Shown piece after piece: positions 26,745 through 34,952 of a stretch of DNA of 64,000 nucleotides. How positions within the stretch are numbered: position 1 is the first letter of the stretch; every line of letters starts with the position of its first letter. The position numbers and the translations under genes are program-made. The notes below the pieces were generated by a model. That model worked only from the letters and a program-made list of their open reading frames with translations, did not search any database and was not told where the DNA came from. This DNA comes from RHLJ01 sp965222205 (GTDB lineage: Bacteria; Bacteroidota; Rhodothermia; Balneolales; Balneolaceae), in NCBI GenBank assembly GCA_965222205.1, contig OZ244932.1:2790001-2854000 (forward strand), in the 5' to 3' direction.

Positions 26745-28031
26745 ATGAGTTTTATCGAAGATATTAGTGCCAGGCAAATCATTGACTCTCGGGGTAATCC
26801 AACAGTAGAAGTTGATGTGATTCTCGACTCTGGTGCAATGGGGCGTGCGGCTGTCCCTTCCGGTGCTTCTACCGGAGAACATGAAGCTGTAGAATTAAGA
26901 GATGGTGATAAAGAGGTTTTTCTTGGGAAAGGAGTCAATCAGGCCGTGGAGAATGTTAATACTACTATAGCTGATGAACTTGAAGGTCTGCCGGTATTTA
27001 ACCAAATCGAATTAGATTCCCTGCTTTTAGAAATTGATGGGACTCCAAATAAGGGAAAGCTGGGAGCAAACGCCATTTTAGGGGTTTCTTTAGCTTGCGC
27101 AAAAGCAGCTTCCAGTGAATTGGGGATGCCTCTATGGAGATATGTAGGCGGAGTTAATTCAAAGGTAATGCCGGTTCCGATGATGAATATTATTAATGGA
27201 GGTTCTCATGCTGATAATAGTGTTGACCTTCAGGAATTTATGATTATGCCCGCAGGAGCAGAATCTTTTTCTCACGCACTTCAAGTTGGCGCAGAAGTTT
27301 TCCATACATTAAAAAAAGTACTAAGTGAGAAAGGATACAGTACAGCGGTTGGTGATGAAGGTGGATTTGCACCGAATCTGAAATCTAATGAAGAAGCACT
27401 CGAAGTAATTATGTCTGCAATTGAGAAAGCAGGCTATACACCAAAAGATGATGTACTTATTGCACTTGACCCAGCTTCTTCTGAGTTCTATAATAAAGAG
27501 TCGGGTCTTTACGAGTTTAAGTGGAGTGACGGCTCAAAGAAGGATACTGATGCAATGGTTGAATTTTGGACTGATTGGGCTGAAAAATATCCGATTATTT
27601 CTATCGAAGACGGCATGGCTGAAGATGACTGGGATGCATGGAAAAAGTTAACGGAAGCAATCGGAGATAAAGTTCAACTTGTTGGTGACGACCTATTCGT
27701 TACAAATACGGAACGTTTAGCAACAGGAATTGAAAGAGGTATTGCAAACTCCATTCTTATTAAAGTGAATCAAATTGGTACTCTAACCGAAACACTTGAT
27801 GCCATCGAAATGGCTCACAAGAATAGTTATACTGCTGTAATTTCTCATCGCTCTGGTGAAACCGAAGATGTTACAATTGCCGATTTATCTGTTGCTACTA
27901 ACGCCGGACAAATTAAAACCGGCTCAATGAGTCGAACAGACCGTATCGCAAAATATAATCAGTTGCTCAGAATTGAAGAGGAATTAGGTGATTCCGCTAT
28001 ATTCCTTGGGCATGATGCATTCGGTTTATAA
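26745..28031 (+). CDS. eno: enolase
   Basis: Enolase converts 2-phosphoglycerate to phosphoenolpyruvate in glycolysis. The 428-aa length is standard. The N-terminal ARQIIDSRGNPTVEVDV, the GASTGEHEAVELRD loop, GDEGGFAPNL, the Mg-binding SIEDGMAEDDWDAW and LVGDDLFVTN, and the C-terminal SHRSGETEDVTIADLSV are all intact. A GGAG ribosome-binding site precedes the ATG at 26745. A strong terminator follows, so it is probably a single-gene transcript. Confidence 0.98.
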   Translation: MSFIEDISARQIIDSRGNPTVEVDVILDSGAMGRAAVPSGASTGEHEAVELRDGDKEVFLGKGVNQAVENVNTTIADELEGLPVFNQIELDSLLLEIDGTPNKGKLGANAILGVSLACAKAASSELGMPLWRYVGGVNSKVMPVPMMNIINGGSHADNSVDLQEFMIMPAGAESFSHALQVGAEVFHTLKKVLSEKGYSTAVGDEGGFAPNLKSNEEALEVIMSAIEKAGYTPKDDVLIALDPASSEFYNKESGLYEFKWSDGSKKDTDAMVEFWTDWAEKYPIISIEDGMAEDDWDAWKKLTEAIGDKVQLVGDDLFVTNTERLATGIERGIANSILIKVNQIGTLTETLDAIEMAHKNSYTAVISHRSGETEDVTIADLSVATNAGQIKTGSMSRTDRIAKYNQLLRIEEELGDSAIFLGHDAFGL

Positions 28032-28053
28032 TTTTTTGAGCTCAACTTAGTTT

Positions 28054-28085
28054 AAAGCCCTGAAGAATATTTTCAGGGCTTTTTT
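28054..28085 (+). terminator. intrinsic terminator after eno
   Basis: The stem AGCCCTGA (28056-28063) / TCAGGGCT (28073-28080) with flanking A- and T-runs follows the enolase stop by about 25 bases. Confidence 0.9.
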
Positions 28086-28125
28086 ATGTCAATCAATTAA
28101 ACTTATCTATCTTTATATTATTCAA

Positions 28126-29826
28126 ATGTTGAAAAGAATCACCACCCTTCTTTTTTTATTGCTGCTAATTGGAGTACAAGATGGACTGTCTCAGGCCTCT
28201 TTAGTTCCTGTATATCATCAAGTATACGACTGGATGCATTATCAACGAGTTCGCGGGAATGCACCATACTATAATTATGAAGCACTGCCCTTAACGAGAG
28301 GACAGATCACCTCTGTTCTGTCTCAAATGGATGATGCCCAACTTAATAAAGGAGACCAACATGTCCGGCATAGTTATTTGCGTGAATTTTCAGTAGATAG
28401 TCTGAAAAAATACGAGACCAACTCTTTTATTCAAGGCTCTGATAAATTTTATAATCGTGGAAGAGACATTCTTTTTTCTGACGAAGAACCTCACCTCTAT
28501 GTTTGGGATGATGAAAACGCAACTATCGCTTTTGACTGGTTCCCAGGTCGCGGTGCTGTGTTCGTGGAAGATGGAGATCTGAATTATTCCGCACCTTACT
28601 ATACTATTGGTGGTGTAAGATCCTACGGTACTTTCTCCGGCGCTATGGGCTATCATTATGAACAGTGGCGAGCTGTACAGGTTGGTGATACTGAGGCTTT
28701 TCTTTACTTGCCTTTTCTTACTAGAAATTGGAAATCTATTGCGGGCCTGAATATTAATAAGCACCACTTAAATACATCAGCCGGGTTTCATAAAGGGTAT
28801 TGGTCGGTACATCTCGGCAGAGGGATGATGAAGTACGGTGTTGGGCAACGCAATAACCTTGTCTATTCAAGAGAAAGTATTCCTTTTGATTGGGTAAGGC
28901 TTAATATTGATTCAAAGTATATCAAATACTCATTGATTCATGGTTTTTTATCCTGGAATAGTGGACAACAAAGAGAAATTGAAGGTTTTGATGACCTGTA
29001 TACAAGAACTTCACCTAATCGATTTACTGTGCACCAGCGAATTCAATTTCAACCCACAGAATGGATATCATTCAGTTTCTATGAGCTTATTAATTACAGT
29101 AACAGAAAGATCGAGCTGGCCTATATCAATCCGGTAAACCGACTTTCCATTATGGAATGGGAGTTACAGGATCAAGATAATGGATTTGCGGGTTTTGAAG
29201 GAGTACTAAGACCTTTTGATGGGTTGGAATTATTTGGTGAGATTCTTGTCGATGATTTAGGTGATGCGAAAGATTTATTCAGATGGGAAGAAAAGAAATT
29301 CTCCAATAGTACTTTCGCAAGATACCTTGGTATTAATTATGCATTTAAAACCGGCACTGTTATTAGCTCGAGTTATCAAAGAGTTGAACCAAGTATATAT
29401 GCACATAAGTTTCAATTAAACTCACATACCGAAAAAGGTATTGGTCTCGGAAGTCAGGTAGGTCCTAACGGTGATGAATTATCCTTCCAAATCGAGCAAT
29501 GGCTTTCTCATAGAACACGAATTATGCTCCGTTACGATTATGACCGACAAGGGTTAAACTTTTTTGATGAAAATGGAGATTTCGTAGATGTTGGAGGTGA
29601 TTTATTGGATAGCTATCAACCTGACTCGATTACTGGTTCGGTTAGTAAACCATCAGAATATCTCGCCGGAGACCTCCACCGATGGAATCGCATTACAGTT
29701 GAAGCAACCTATGAACCATGGAGAGGAATTAGGTTGAAAGGCGAATACTCGTTACGTTCTATGCTTGAAGGGGAACAACTCAATGATCTTTCAATATTTA
29801 ATTTTACTTTACAGGTTGGTTATTAA
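28126..29826 (+). CDS. Wzi-like outer-membrane barrel protein
   Basis: A 566-aa protein with a signal peptide and a barrel-like pattern of alternating strands ending in a Phe/Val/Tyr-rich terminus (FNFTLQVGY). The N-terminal segment SLVPVYHQVYDWMHYQRVRG followed by LPLTRGQITSVL resembles the start of the capsule-assembly Wzi family, which holds surface polysaccharide in the outer membrane. Identification is by pattern only; no capsule genes are beside it. The amidohydrolase starts one base after its stop, so the two are co-transcribed. Confidence 0.65.
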   Translation: MLKRITTLLFLLLLIGVQDGLSQASLVPVYHQVYDWMHYQRVRGNAPYYNYEALPLTRGQITSVLSQMDDAQLNKGDQHVRHSYLREFSVDSLKKYETNSFIQGSDKFYNRGRDILFSDEEPHLYVWDDENATIAFDWFPGRGAVFVEDGDLNYSAPYYTIGGVRSYGTFSGAMGYHYEQWRAVQVGDTEAFLYLPFLTRNWKSIAGLNINKHHLNTSAGFHKGYWSVHLGRGMMKYGVGQRNNLVYSRESIPFDWVRLNIDSKYIKYSLIHGFLSWNSGQQREIEGFDDLYTRTSPNRFTVHQRIQFQPTEWISFSFYELINYSNRKIELAYINPVNRLSIMEWELQDQDNGFAGFEGVLRPFDGLELFGEILVDDLGDAKDLFRWEEKKFSNSTFARYLGINYAFKTGTVISSSYQRVEPSIYAHKFQLNSHTEKGIGLGSQVGPNGDELSFQIEQWLSHRTRIMLRYDYDRQGLNFFDENGDFVDVGGDLLDSYQPDSITGSVSKPSEYLAGDLHRWNRITVEATYEPWRGIRLKGEYSLRSMLEGEQLNDLSIFNFTLQVGY

Positions 29827-29827
29827 T

Positions 29828-30946
29828 ATGTATCTCAAAACCTCAATAAAAAGCTTACTCTTATCAATTTCCTTTGCTTTTTTAAGCATTTCCTTAGTCG
29901 CTCAGGACTCGACTATGACAATGGATTTTGAGCGTTACAATCCAAAATCAACATTGGTAGTGCCAGGAAGTGATATCACGTCTGCAAAATTTCCATTTAT
30001 CGATGTTCACAGCCATCACTGGAGAATGGCTTCTCAGGATAATGCTTTGGTAGCGCAACAAATGGACAGTCTAAATATGGTGGCATTGGTTAACCTAAGT
30101 GGTCGCTCCGGCAAAACACTTAAAGCAATGGTTGACTCTGCGAAAGCACATGCGCCGGGTCGATTTATTGTCTTTGCAAATATTGATTTCAACGGAATTG
30201 ATAACCCTGATTGGACAGAACGTACCGTTGCCCAGCTCCAGGAAGACTATAATAATGGGGCAAGAGGTATAAAGGTTTTCAAAAATCTTGGGCTAACAGT
30301 TTTGGATTCAGAGGGAAATAGAGTTCATACCGATGATGAAAGAATCGACCCTGTTTGGAAAAAGGCCGGAGAGTTGGGCATCCCTGTGCTTATCCATACG
30401 GGAGAACCTGCCGTATTCTGGGAACCCATTGATGAGCACAATGAACGATGGCTCGAAATGAAGCAATTCCCTAATCGCCACCGTGGTGATACCACCCGAT
30501 TTCCTAGTTGGGAAGTTGTGATGAAAGAACAATGGAATGTATTCAAAAAACATCCCGAGACTATTTTTATTAACGCCCATTTTGGGTGGATGGCAAACAA
30601 CCTTGAAAGACTTGGTGAGCACCTCGATGAATTTCCAAATGTGTATACTGAGATAGCTGCAATTATAGCCGAACTAGGTAGGCAACCGAGGTTCGCTAAA
30701 GAGTTTTTTATAAAATACCAGGACCGGCTTTTGTTTGGGAAAGACACCTATCGACCTGAAGAATATTATACCTATTTCAGAGTACTGGAAAGTGATGATG
30801 AATATTTCGACTATTTCAGAAAGCGTCATGCATTCTGGAAAATGTATGGATTGGACTTACCTGATGATGTACTCAAAAAGGTGTACTATAAAAATGCTTT
30901 GAATATCATTCCTGGAATAGACGCTTCTTTATTTCCGTCAGACTAA
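29828..30946 (+). CDS. exported amidohydrolase-family metal hydrolase
   Basis: Counted from ATG at 29828, one base after the previous stop, this 372-aa protein has a signal peptide (MYLKTSIKSLLLSISFAFLSISLVAQ) and an amidohydrolase-2 (TIM-barrel) domain. Metal-ligand candidates are the paired histidine stretch IDVHSHH, the HTGEP segment, INAHFGW (His) and LLFGKDTYRP (Asp). The family includes decarboxylases and lactonases; the substrate cannot be assigned. Its export and coupling to a surface-polysaccharide-like barrel suggest a role in the cell envelope. Confidence 0.8.
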   Translation: MYLKTSIKSLLLSISFAFLSISLVAQDSTMTMDFERYNPKSTLVVPGSDITSAKFPFIDVHSHHWRMASQDNALVAQQMDSLNMVALVNLSGRSGKTLKAMVDSAKAHAPGRFIVFANIDFNGIDNPDWTERTVAQLQEDYNNGARGIKVFKNLGLTVLDSEGNRVHTDDERIDPVWKKAGELGIPVLIHTGEPAVFWEPIDEHNERWLEMKQFPNRHRGDTTRFPSWEVVMKEQWNVFKKHPETIFINAHFGWMANNLERLGEHLDEFPNVYTEIAAIIAELGRQPRFAKEFFIKYQDRLLFGKDTYRPEEYYTYFRVLESDDEYFDYFRKRHAFWKMYGLDLPDDVLKKVYYKNALNIIPGIDASLFPSD

Positions 30947-31064
30947 CGAAATATGAACGTTCTCAAATGAATTATTTATCAGGAATTATTTGTTAAACTC
31001 TTGTTACAACTTAACAGATTGAATTATATACCTTACACTAATTAAAAACCTTAAACTATCTACT

Positions 31065-31610
31065 ATGAAAATTTTTCTTAAAATTGGAGTTCTTGCTGTA
31101 TTTGCTCTTTTATTGACTTCTGAACTAACTATAGCTCAGGAACGTGGAGGTGGTGTTCGACCAAGCCCCAATGCTGCAAATAGTCAAAATATTGGTGCAA
31201 CTGTTGTAAGTATTACATACGGGCGACCTGCACTTAAAGGCAGAACTTATTTTGCTAACGGATCTCAACTTGCACCATTAGGACGTGTTTGGAGAACCGG
31301 AGCAAATGAATCTACAGCTATCACCTTCTCAACAGATGTTATGTTTGGTGATCAGGAAATTCCAGCCGGTACTTATTCATTATATACCATTCCGGGAGAA
31401 GATGAATGGACCATCATAATCAACGAGAAACTATCTTGGGGAACTCAGTATGATGAAGCAATGGATGTAGCAAGAACAACTGCCGCCGTAGGTGAGGGTT
31501 CTAATCTTGAGTGGTTCGAAATTTATTTCGACACCCTTTCTGCCGAAAAAGCGCATTTAAATCTACATTGGGGAACAACTAAAGTTGCCATACCCATTAC
31601 TGTAGAGTAG
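31065..31610 (+). CDS. DUF2911 exported protein
   Basis: A 181-aa protein with a signal peptide and the hallmark DUF2911 motifs: SITYGRPALKGR, LAPLGRVWRTGANESTAI, IPAGTYSLYTIP and WTIIINEKLSWG. The family is common in Bacteroidetes, predicted as exported, and of unknown function. A TACCTTAC sequence at 31029-31036 may be part of its promoter. It is followed by a strong terminator. Confidence 0.9.
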   Translation: MKIFLKIGVLAVFALLLTSELTIAQERGGGVRPSPNAANSQNIGATVVSITYGRPALKGRTYFANGSQLAPLGRVWRTGANESTAITFSTDVMFGDQEIPAGTYSLYTIPGEDEWTIIINEKLSWGTQYDEAMDVARTTAAVGEGSNLEWFEIYFDTLSAEKAHLNLHWGTTKVAIPITVE

Positions 31611-31637
31611 ATATAGTCGGTATTTTTATAAATCAGG

Positions 31638-31667
31638 AAAGGCGATCAGATTATGGTCGCCTTTTTT
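31638..31667 (+). terminator. intrinsic terminator after DUF2911 gene
   Basis: The stem AAAGGCGATC (31638-31647) / GGTCGCCTTT (31655-31664), with seven-base loop and T-run, lies about 27 bases after the stop codon. Confidence 0.92.
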
Positions 31668-31690
31668 AGTTCGGGGAATAGAAAATAAAA

Positions 31691-31774
31691 AAAGCTTGAT
31701 GCTCGGTGGGTAAGTTTCCTATTATAAATAGTTGGTCATCTATGTTATATATTAGGGCTTGAGCATCAAGCTTT
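31691..31774 (-). terminator. 14-bp inverted repeat around 56-base loop
   Basis: A perfect 14-base inverted repeat (31691-31704 and 31761-31774; AAAGCTTGATGCTC and its complement) with a 56-base loop. Read on the minus strand, the right arm runs into TTTTTTTATTTTC, so it can terminate the three-gene LytTR regulator operon. The loop is unusually long for a terminator and could hide a small RNA. Confidence 0.6.
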
Positions 31775-31842
31775 GAGCAAATATAACTGTCTCTGCTTAT
31801 GCCTAACAAGAAATGTGACGACCCGCTATATATTGTTACGAA

Positions 31843-32592
31843 TTACAAATTCTTGATGAGAGACTTATAATTGCGACTCATTTTTAAGTCAGTTCCATTC
31901 TTTAAAATCACCTTATAGTCTCCGTAGCTCCATTCTTCTATTCGTTCTACATAATTAAGATTTACAATGGTAGAACGATGAATCTGATAAAATGCATCTT
32001 TATCTAACCGGTTGATTAATCCACTCATTGTACTTCTAAGAAGGTGTTTCTTATTCTCTGTAATAATATTCACATAATTTCCTGCAGCTTCAATCCATAA
32101 CACATCTTCTGCCTTTACTATAAAAATATTGGAGCCGCTCTTGATGACAAAGCGCTCAATTTGATCTTCCTTTAAAGAATCAGAATTAAGCAGCTTATCA
32201 AGCCTCTCTCTCATTTTTTGCTCATCATACGATTCCAGGGCAGATTTGGCTTTGTTTACTGCTTTTGCAAGTCTCTCTTTGTCAAACGGTTTATGAATGT
32301 AATCAATCGCATTTACTTCAAACGCTTTTACTGCATACTCACTAAAAGCAGTCACAAAAATTACGAATGGCATATTATCTACTTCCATGTTCGAAATTAC
32401 ATCAAAGCCGCATAATTCAGGCATTTCAATATCCAGGAAAACAAGCGCTGGTTTTTCTTTTTCAATGGTCCGGATTGCTTCGATGCCATTTTTACACTCT
32501 CCGATTAATTCTATACCGTCCAGTTCCTTGAGCATGTAACTCAATCGCTCTCTGGCGTGCTTTTCATCATCCACTAATAATGTTTTAATCAT
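31843..32592 (-). CDS. LytTR-family response regulator
   Basis: A 249-aa response regulator with an N-terminal receiver domain (residues 1-120; phospho-acceptor Asp54 in VFLDIEMPE, DDE acidic pocket at 8-10, the KPF segment with the conserved Lys). The C-terminal LytTR DNA-binding domain spans about 140-249 (FVIKSGSNIFIVKAEDVLWIEAAGNYV, then FYQIHRSTIVNLNYVERI). LytTR regulators bind direct repeats upstream of target genes. It overlaps the LytS-like kinase gene by eight bases, so the two form a two-component system. Confidence 0.95.
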   Translation of the reverse strand: MIKTLLVDDEKHARERLSYMLKELDGIELIGECKNGIEAIRTIEKEKPALVFLDIEMPELCGFDVISNMEVDNMPFVIFVTAFSEYAVKAFEVNAIDYIHKPFDKERLAKAVNKAKSALESYDEQKMRERLDKLLNSDSLKEDQIERFVIKSGSNIFIVKAEDVLWIEAAGNYVNIITENKKHLLRSTMSGLINRLDKDAFYQIHRSTIVNLNYVERIEEWSYGDYKVILKNGTDLKMSRNYKSLIKNL

Positions 32593-33688
32593 AACTACCT
32601 AGATATTTCTTTGGAATTAGTATAGAAGACTTAAAACCTTTGTTTTCAAAAGCATTTAAATCGAGAAATGCATGATCTCCGAAATAAAGCTTAAGGCGTT
32701 CATCTATATTTCTGAGGCCTATACTCCAATTTGCTTTCTCAGGTTTCTTTTTTATTCCATCTGCATTATCAAAAACCTCAATAATCAGAAAATCACCTTT
32801 AAATCGTGATGAAATTGAAATAGTACATTCGCCAATTGACTTACCAACTCCATGCTTAATCGAATTTTCAACCAATGGCTGAATCAAATAACATGGAATT
32901 TGAATTTCTTTAGTTTCTTCATCTATGTTAAACTCTAAAGATAACCGGTCACTAAACCTTGCCTTCTCAATATCCAGATATTTTTTAAGGAAAATCGCTT
33001 CCTCTTTAATAGTGCATTCGTTAGGACGGTTCTGGTCGAACGTACTTTTTATTAAATCTTCAAGCTGGGTAACAGTCTCAACTGCTTTGCGGGGATTTGT
33101 ATGAATTAAGTGGTCAACCATATTCAATGTATTGAACAGGAAATGAGGCTTCAGCTGTGCCTTCAATGTTGATAACATAGCCTTGGAAAGCTGAGATTCG
33201 AGCACGTTCGTTTTATCTGCTAAAGATGAAACCTTACTATAATATGTTCCAACTCCGGTTAAAACTGAAATCCCCCAATAAAGCAGGAAGGAGGTAGATC
33301 CAACAAGCAGAAACTGCCTCCTTAACATATACAGAATATCATCCAGTGATTCATCGAACATATAATAATCTGCGATATACAAGAGAATAAACTGAACAAT
33401 GAAGGTACTAACTGCCACGTAGATTAAACTCGCAAACAAATGAATCAAAACATTTCCCCAATATTCCAATAGAGAAACACGTGTCGAAAACCATATAAGG
33501 AGAGGGAATGAAATTACGGGGACAGTAAAAGTAACCAGAGACCGTATGAACACATATCTGACCGAAGTGTCATAAAAATCTATGCGGTAATTATAGTTTA
33601 CGATAAACATCAAAATGAAAAGCACCCCTGAAACCAACAATAATGCTTTTTTGAAATCATCAAACTTTAATGCGCTATTAACTGACAT
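32585..33688 (-). CDS. LytS-type sensor histidine kinase
   Basis: A 367-aa membrane kinase with four predicted transmembrane helices in the first 150 residues. A LytS-type (His_kinase) domain follows. The phospho-acceptor His182 sits in LKPHFLFNTLNMVDHLI, and the ATP-binding N box with Asn275 sits in IQPLVENSIKHGVG, followed by a glycine-rich loop (GLRNIDERL). It should phosphorylate the LytTR regulator encoded immediately downstream with an eight-base overlap. The signal sensed is unknown. Confidence 0.93.
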   Translation of the reverse strand: MSVNSALKFDDFKKALLLVSGVLFILMFIVNYNYRIDFYDTSVRYVFIRSLVTFTVPVISFPLLIWFSTRVSLLEYWGNVLIHLFASLIYVAVSTFIVQFILLYIADYYMFDESLDDILYMLRRQFLLVGSTSFLLYWGISVLTGVGTYYSKVSSLADKTNVLESQLSKAMLSTLKAQLKPHFLFNTLNMVDHLIHTNPRKAVETVTQLEDLIKSTFDQNRPNECTIKEEAIFLKKYLDIEKARFSDRLSLEFNIDEETKEIQIPCYLIQPLVENSIKHGVGKSIGECTISISSRFKGDFLIIEVFDNADGIKKKPEKANWSIGLRNIDERLKLYFGDHAFLDLNAFENKGFKSSILIPKKYLGSYD

Positions 33689-34769
33689 TTGCGCTGACCT
33701 CCTCCTTTTTAGACTGGAGCCTTAACAACAAGGATGAATCCTTTACATTCGGGCTGAATGAAAACACACCATTGGGCAATCCTTCGAGCATATTATTGAT
33801 GTCTTTGATCATAGGATTCTTTTCAAGCAAATCCATAAGTTCATCTGCATTCTGTATTTCTTCTAAAATAATCTCTTCTTTGTGTTCTTTTTTAGAGATG
33901 CTCTGGACGGTAAAACTGATTTTTCTTACTGAATCCAAATACTTTTTATAATCCCCGAAAAACAGATCTTCAAAAAGCGGTATCAACAAAATAAGAGAGG
34001 GAGCTCTTTCATTTAATAAAAAGGAGGGGATTTCTACTCTGGCCTCGATTGGATGTTCTTTCCTGAGTTTCAAGAGTTCAACATATTTTTTAAAAAATAT
34101 AGATTCATCAGAAAGCTTAGCCTGCTCATTTTCGATATTATCTACCAGCTTTCTCAAAATTCCTGCCATAAGAATAACCATTTGAGAAGCCAGTTCAGGA
34201 TGTGTCTCCGCTTTATTGCGGATGAAGCCCAGGTTTGGATAAATAATCTCAGGATTCATTTTCAACTCAAGCTCTTTCAACCGAGCTTTTTGTAGTTTCA
34301 AATTTAGCTCTGATTGCTTAACAATAATATCTTTCTGTTCTCTTATCTTAATCAGACCACTAACAAGGCCTACGATAATTACATAAATCAGAAATCTCAT
34401 TTCTAAAAAAGCAATAAAATCACTCAATGAACGCCCGAGTGTATATGCCCGATCAAAGAAAAATAAACTTACATAGGGCTGCCAAAGCGAATGAATAATA
34501 AAAATGGTTAGCGCAATTAATACATGCTTAGAAATAGTTTTATAAGTTAGTGTAGTGAAGAGGTCCGGGGATTTCTTGCCTAACCACATAATCATAACCA
34601 TTGCTGCTCCAACAGGAATAAAAGCAACACATTCAACGAAGAAAATATACCCAAAGCCAAAATCCAGAGAATCAATCCTGGCTATTACAAGACTCGTTAA
34701 CACCGCATGATACAGGGTAAAAATAAATACCGTAATAGCGACAATAATATAATCGAGGCGTTTTATCAA
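33678..34769 (-). CDS. degenerate LytS-like pseudokinase
   Basis: A 363-aa protein with the same layout as its neighbour: four or five membrane helices in the first 140 residues, then a coiled linker and a C-terminal domain aligned to the LytS catalytic core. Where the partner has KPHFLFNTL, this protein has NPEIIYPNL, so the phospho-acceptor His is Glu174 and the following Asn is Pro. The N-box PLVENSIKHG is replaced by PLFEDLFFGD, and no glycine-rich G box is visible. It should not be an active kinase. It overlaps the active kinase gene by 11 bases, so it is probably made together with it, perhaps as a heterodimer partner. Confidence 0.85.
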   Translation of the reverse strand: MIKRLDYIIVAITVFIFTLYHAVLTSLVIARIDSLDFGFGYIFFVECVAFIPVGAAMVMIMWLGKKSPDLFTTLTYKTISKHVLIALTIFIIHSLWQPYVSLFFFDRAYTLGRSLSDFIAFLEMRFLIYVIIVGLVSGLIKIREQKDIIVKQSELNLKLQKARLKELELKMNPEIIYPNLGFIRNKAETHPELASQMVILMAGILRKLVDNIENEQAKLSDESIFFKKYVELLKLRKEHPIEARVEIPSFLLNERAPSLILLIPLFEDLFFGDYKKYLDSVRKISFTVQSISKKEHKEEIILEEIQNADELMDLLEKNPMIKDINNMLEGLPNGVFSFSPNVKDSSLLLRLQSKKEEVSANVS

Positions 34770-34952
34770 AAGAGCATAGAAGTTTTTAGTCGAGAAATAT
34801 CGGGAGTACTGGGATAAATTGTAGTTTTTTGTGACGAATAGCTTATATGTGGTTGCAGGGCGCTAATACCCGCTCTAAATGCTTATGCTCATTCTAGTAC
34901 AAGAAGTAAATTTTTTGAGGTACTATGAATGAGTGTTTTGTACTTTCTGTTT

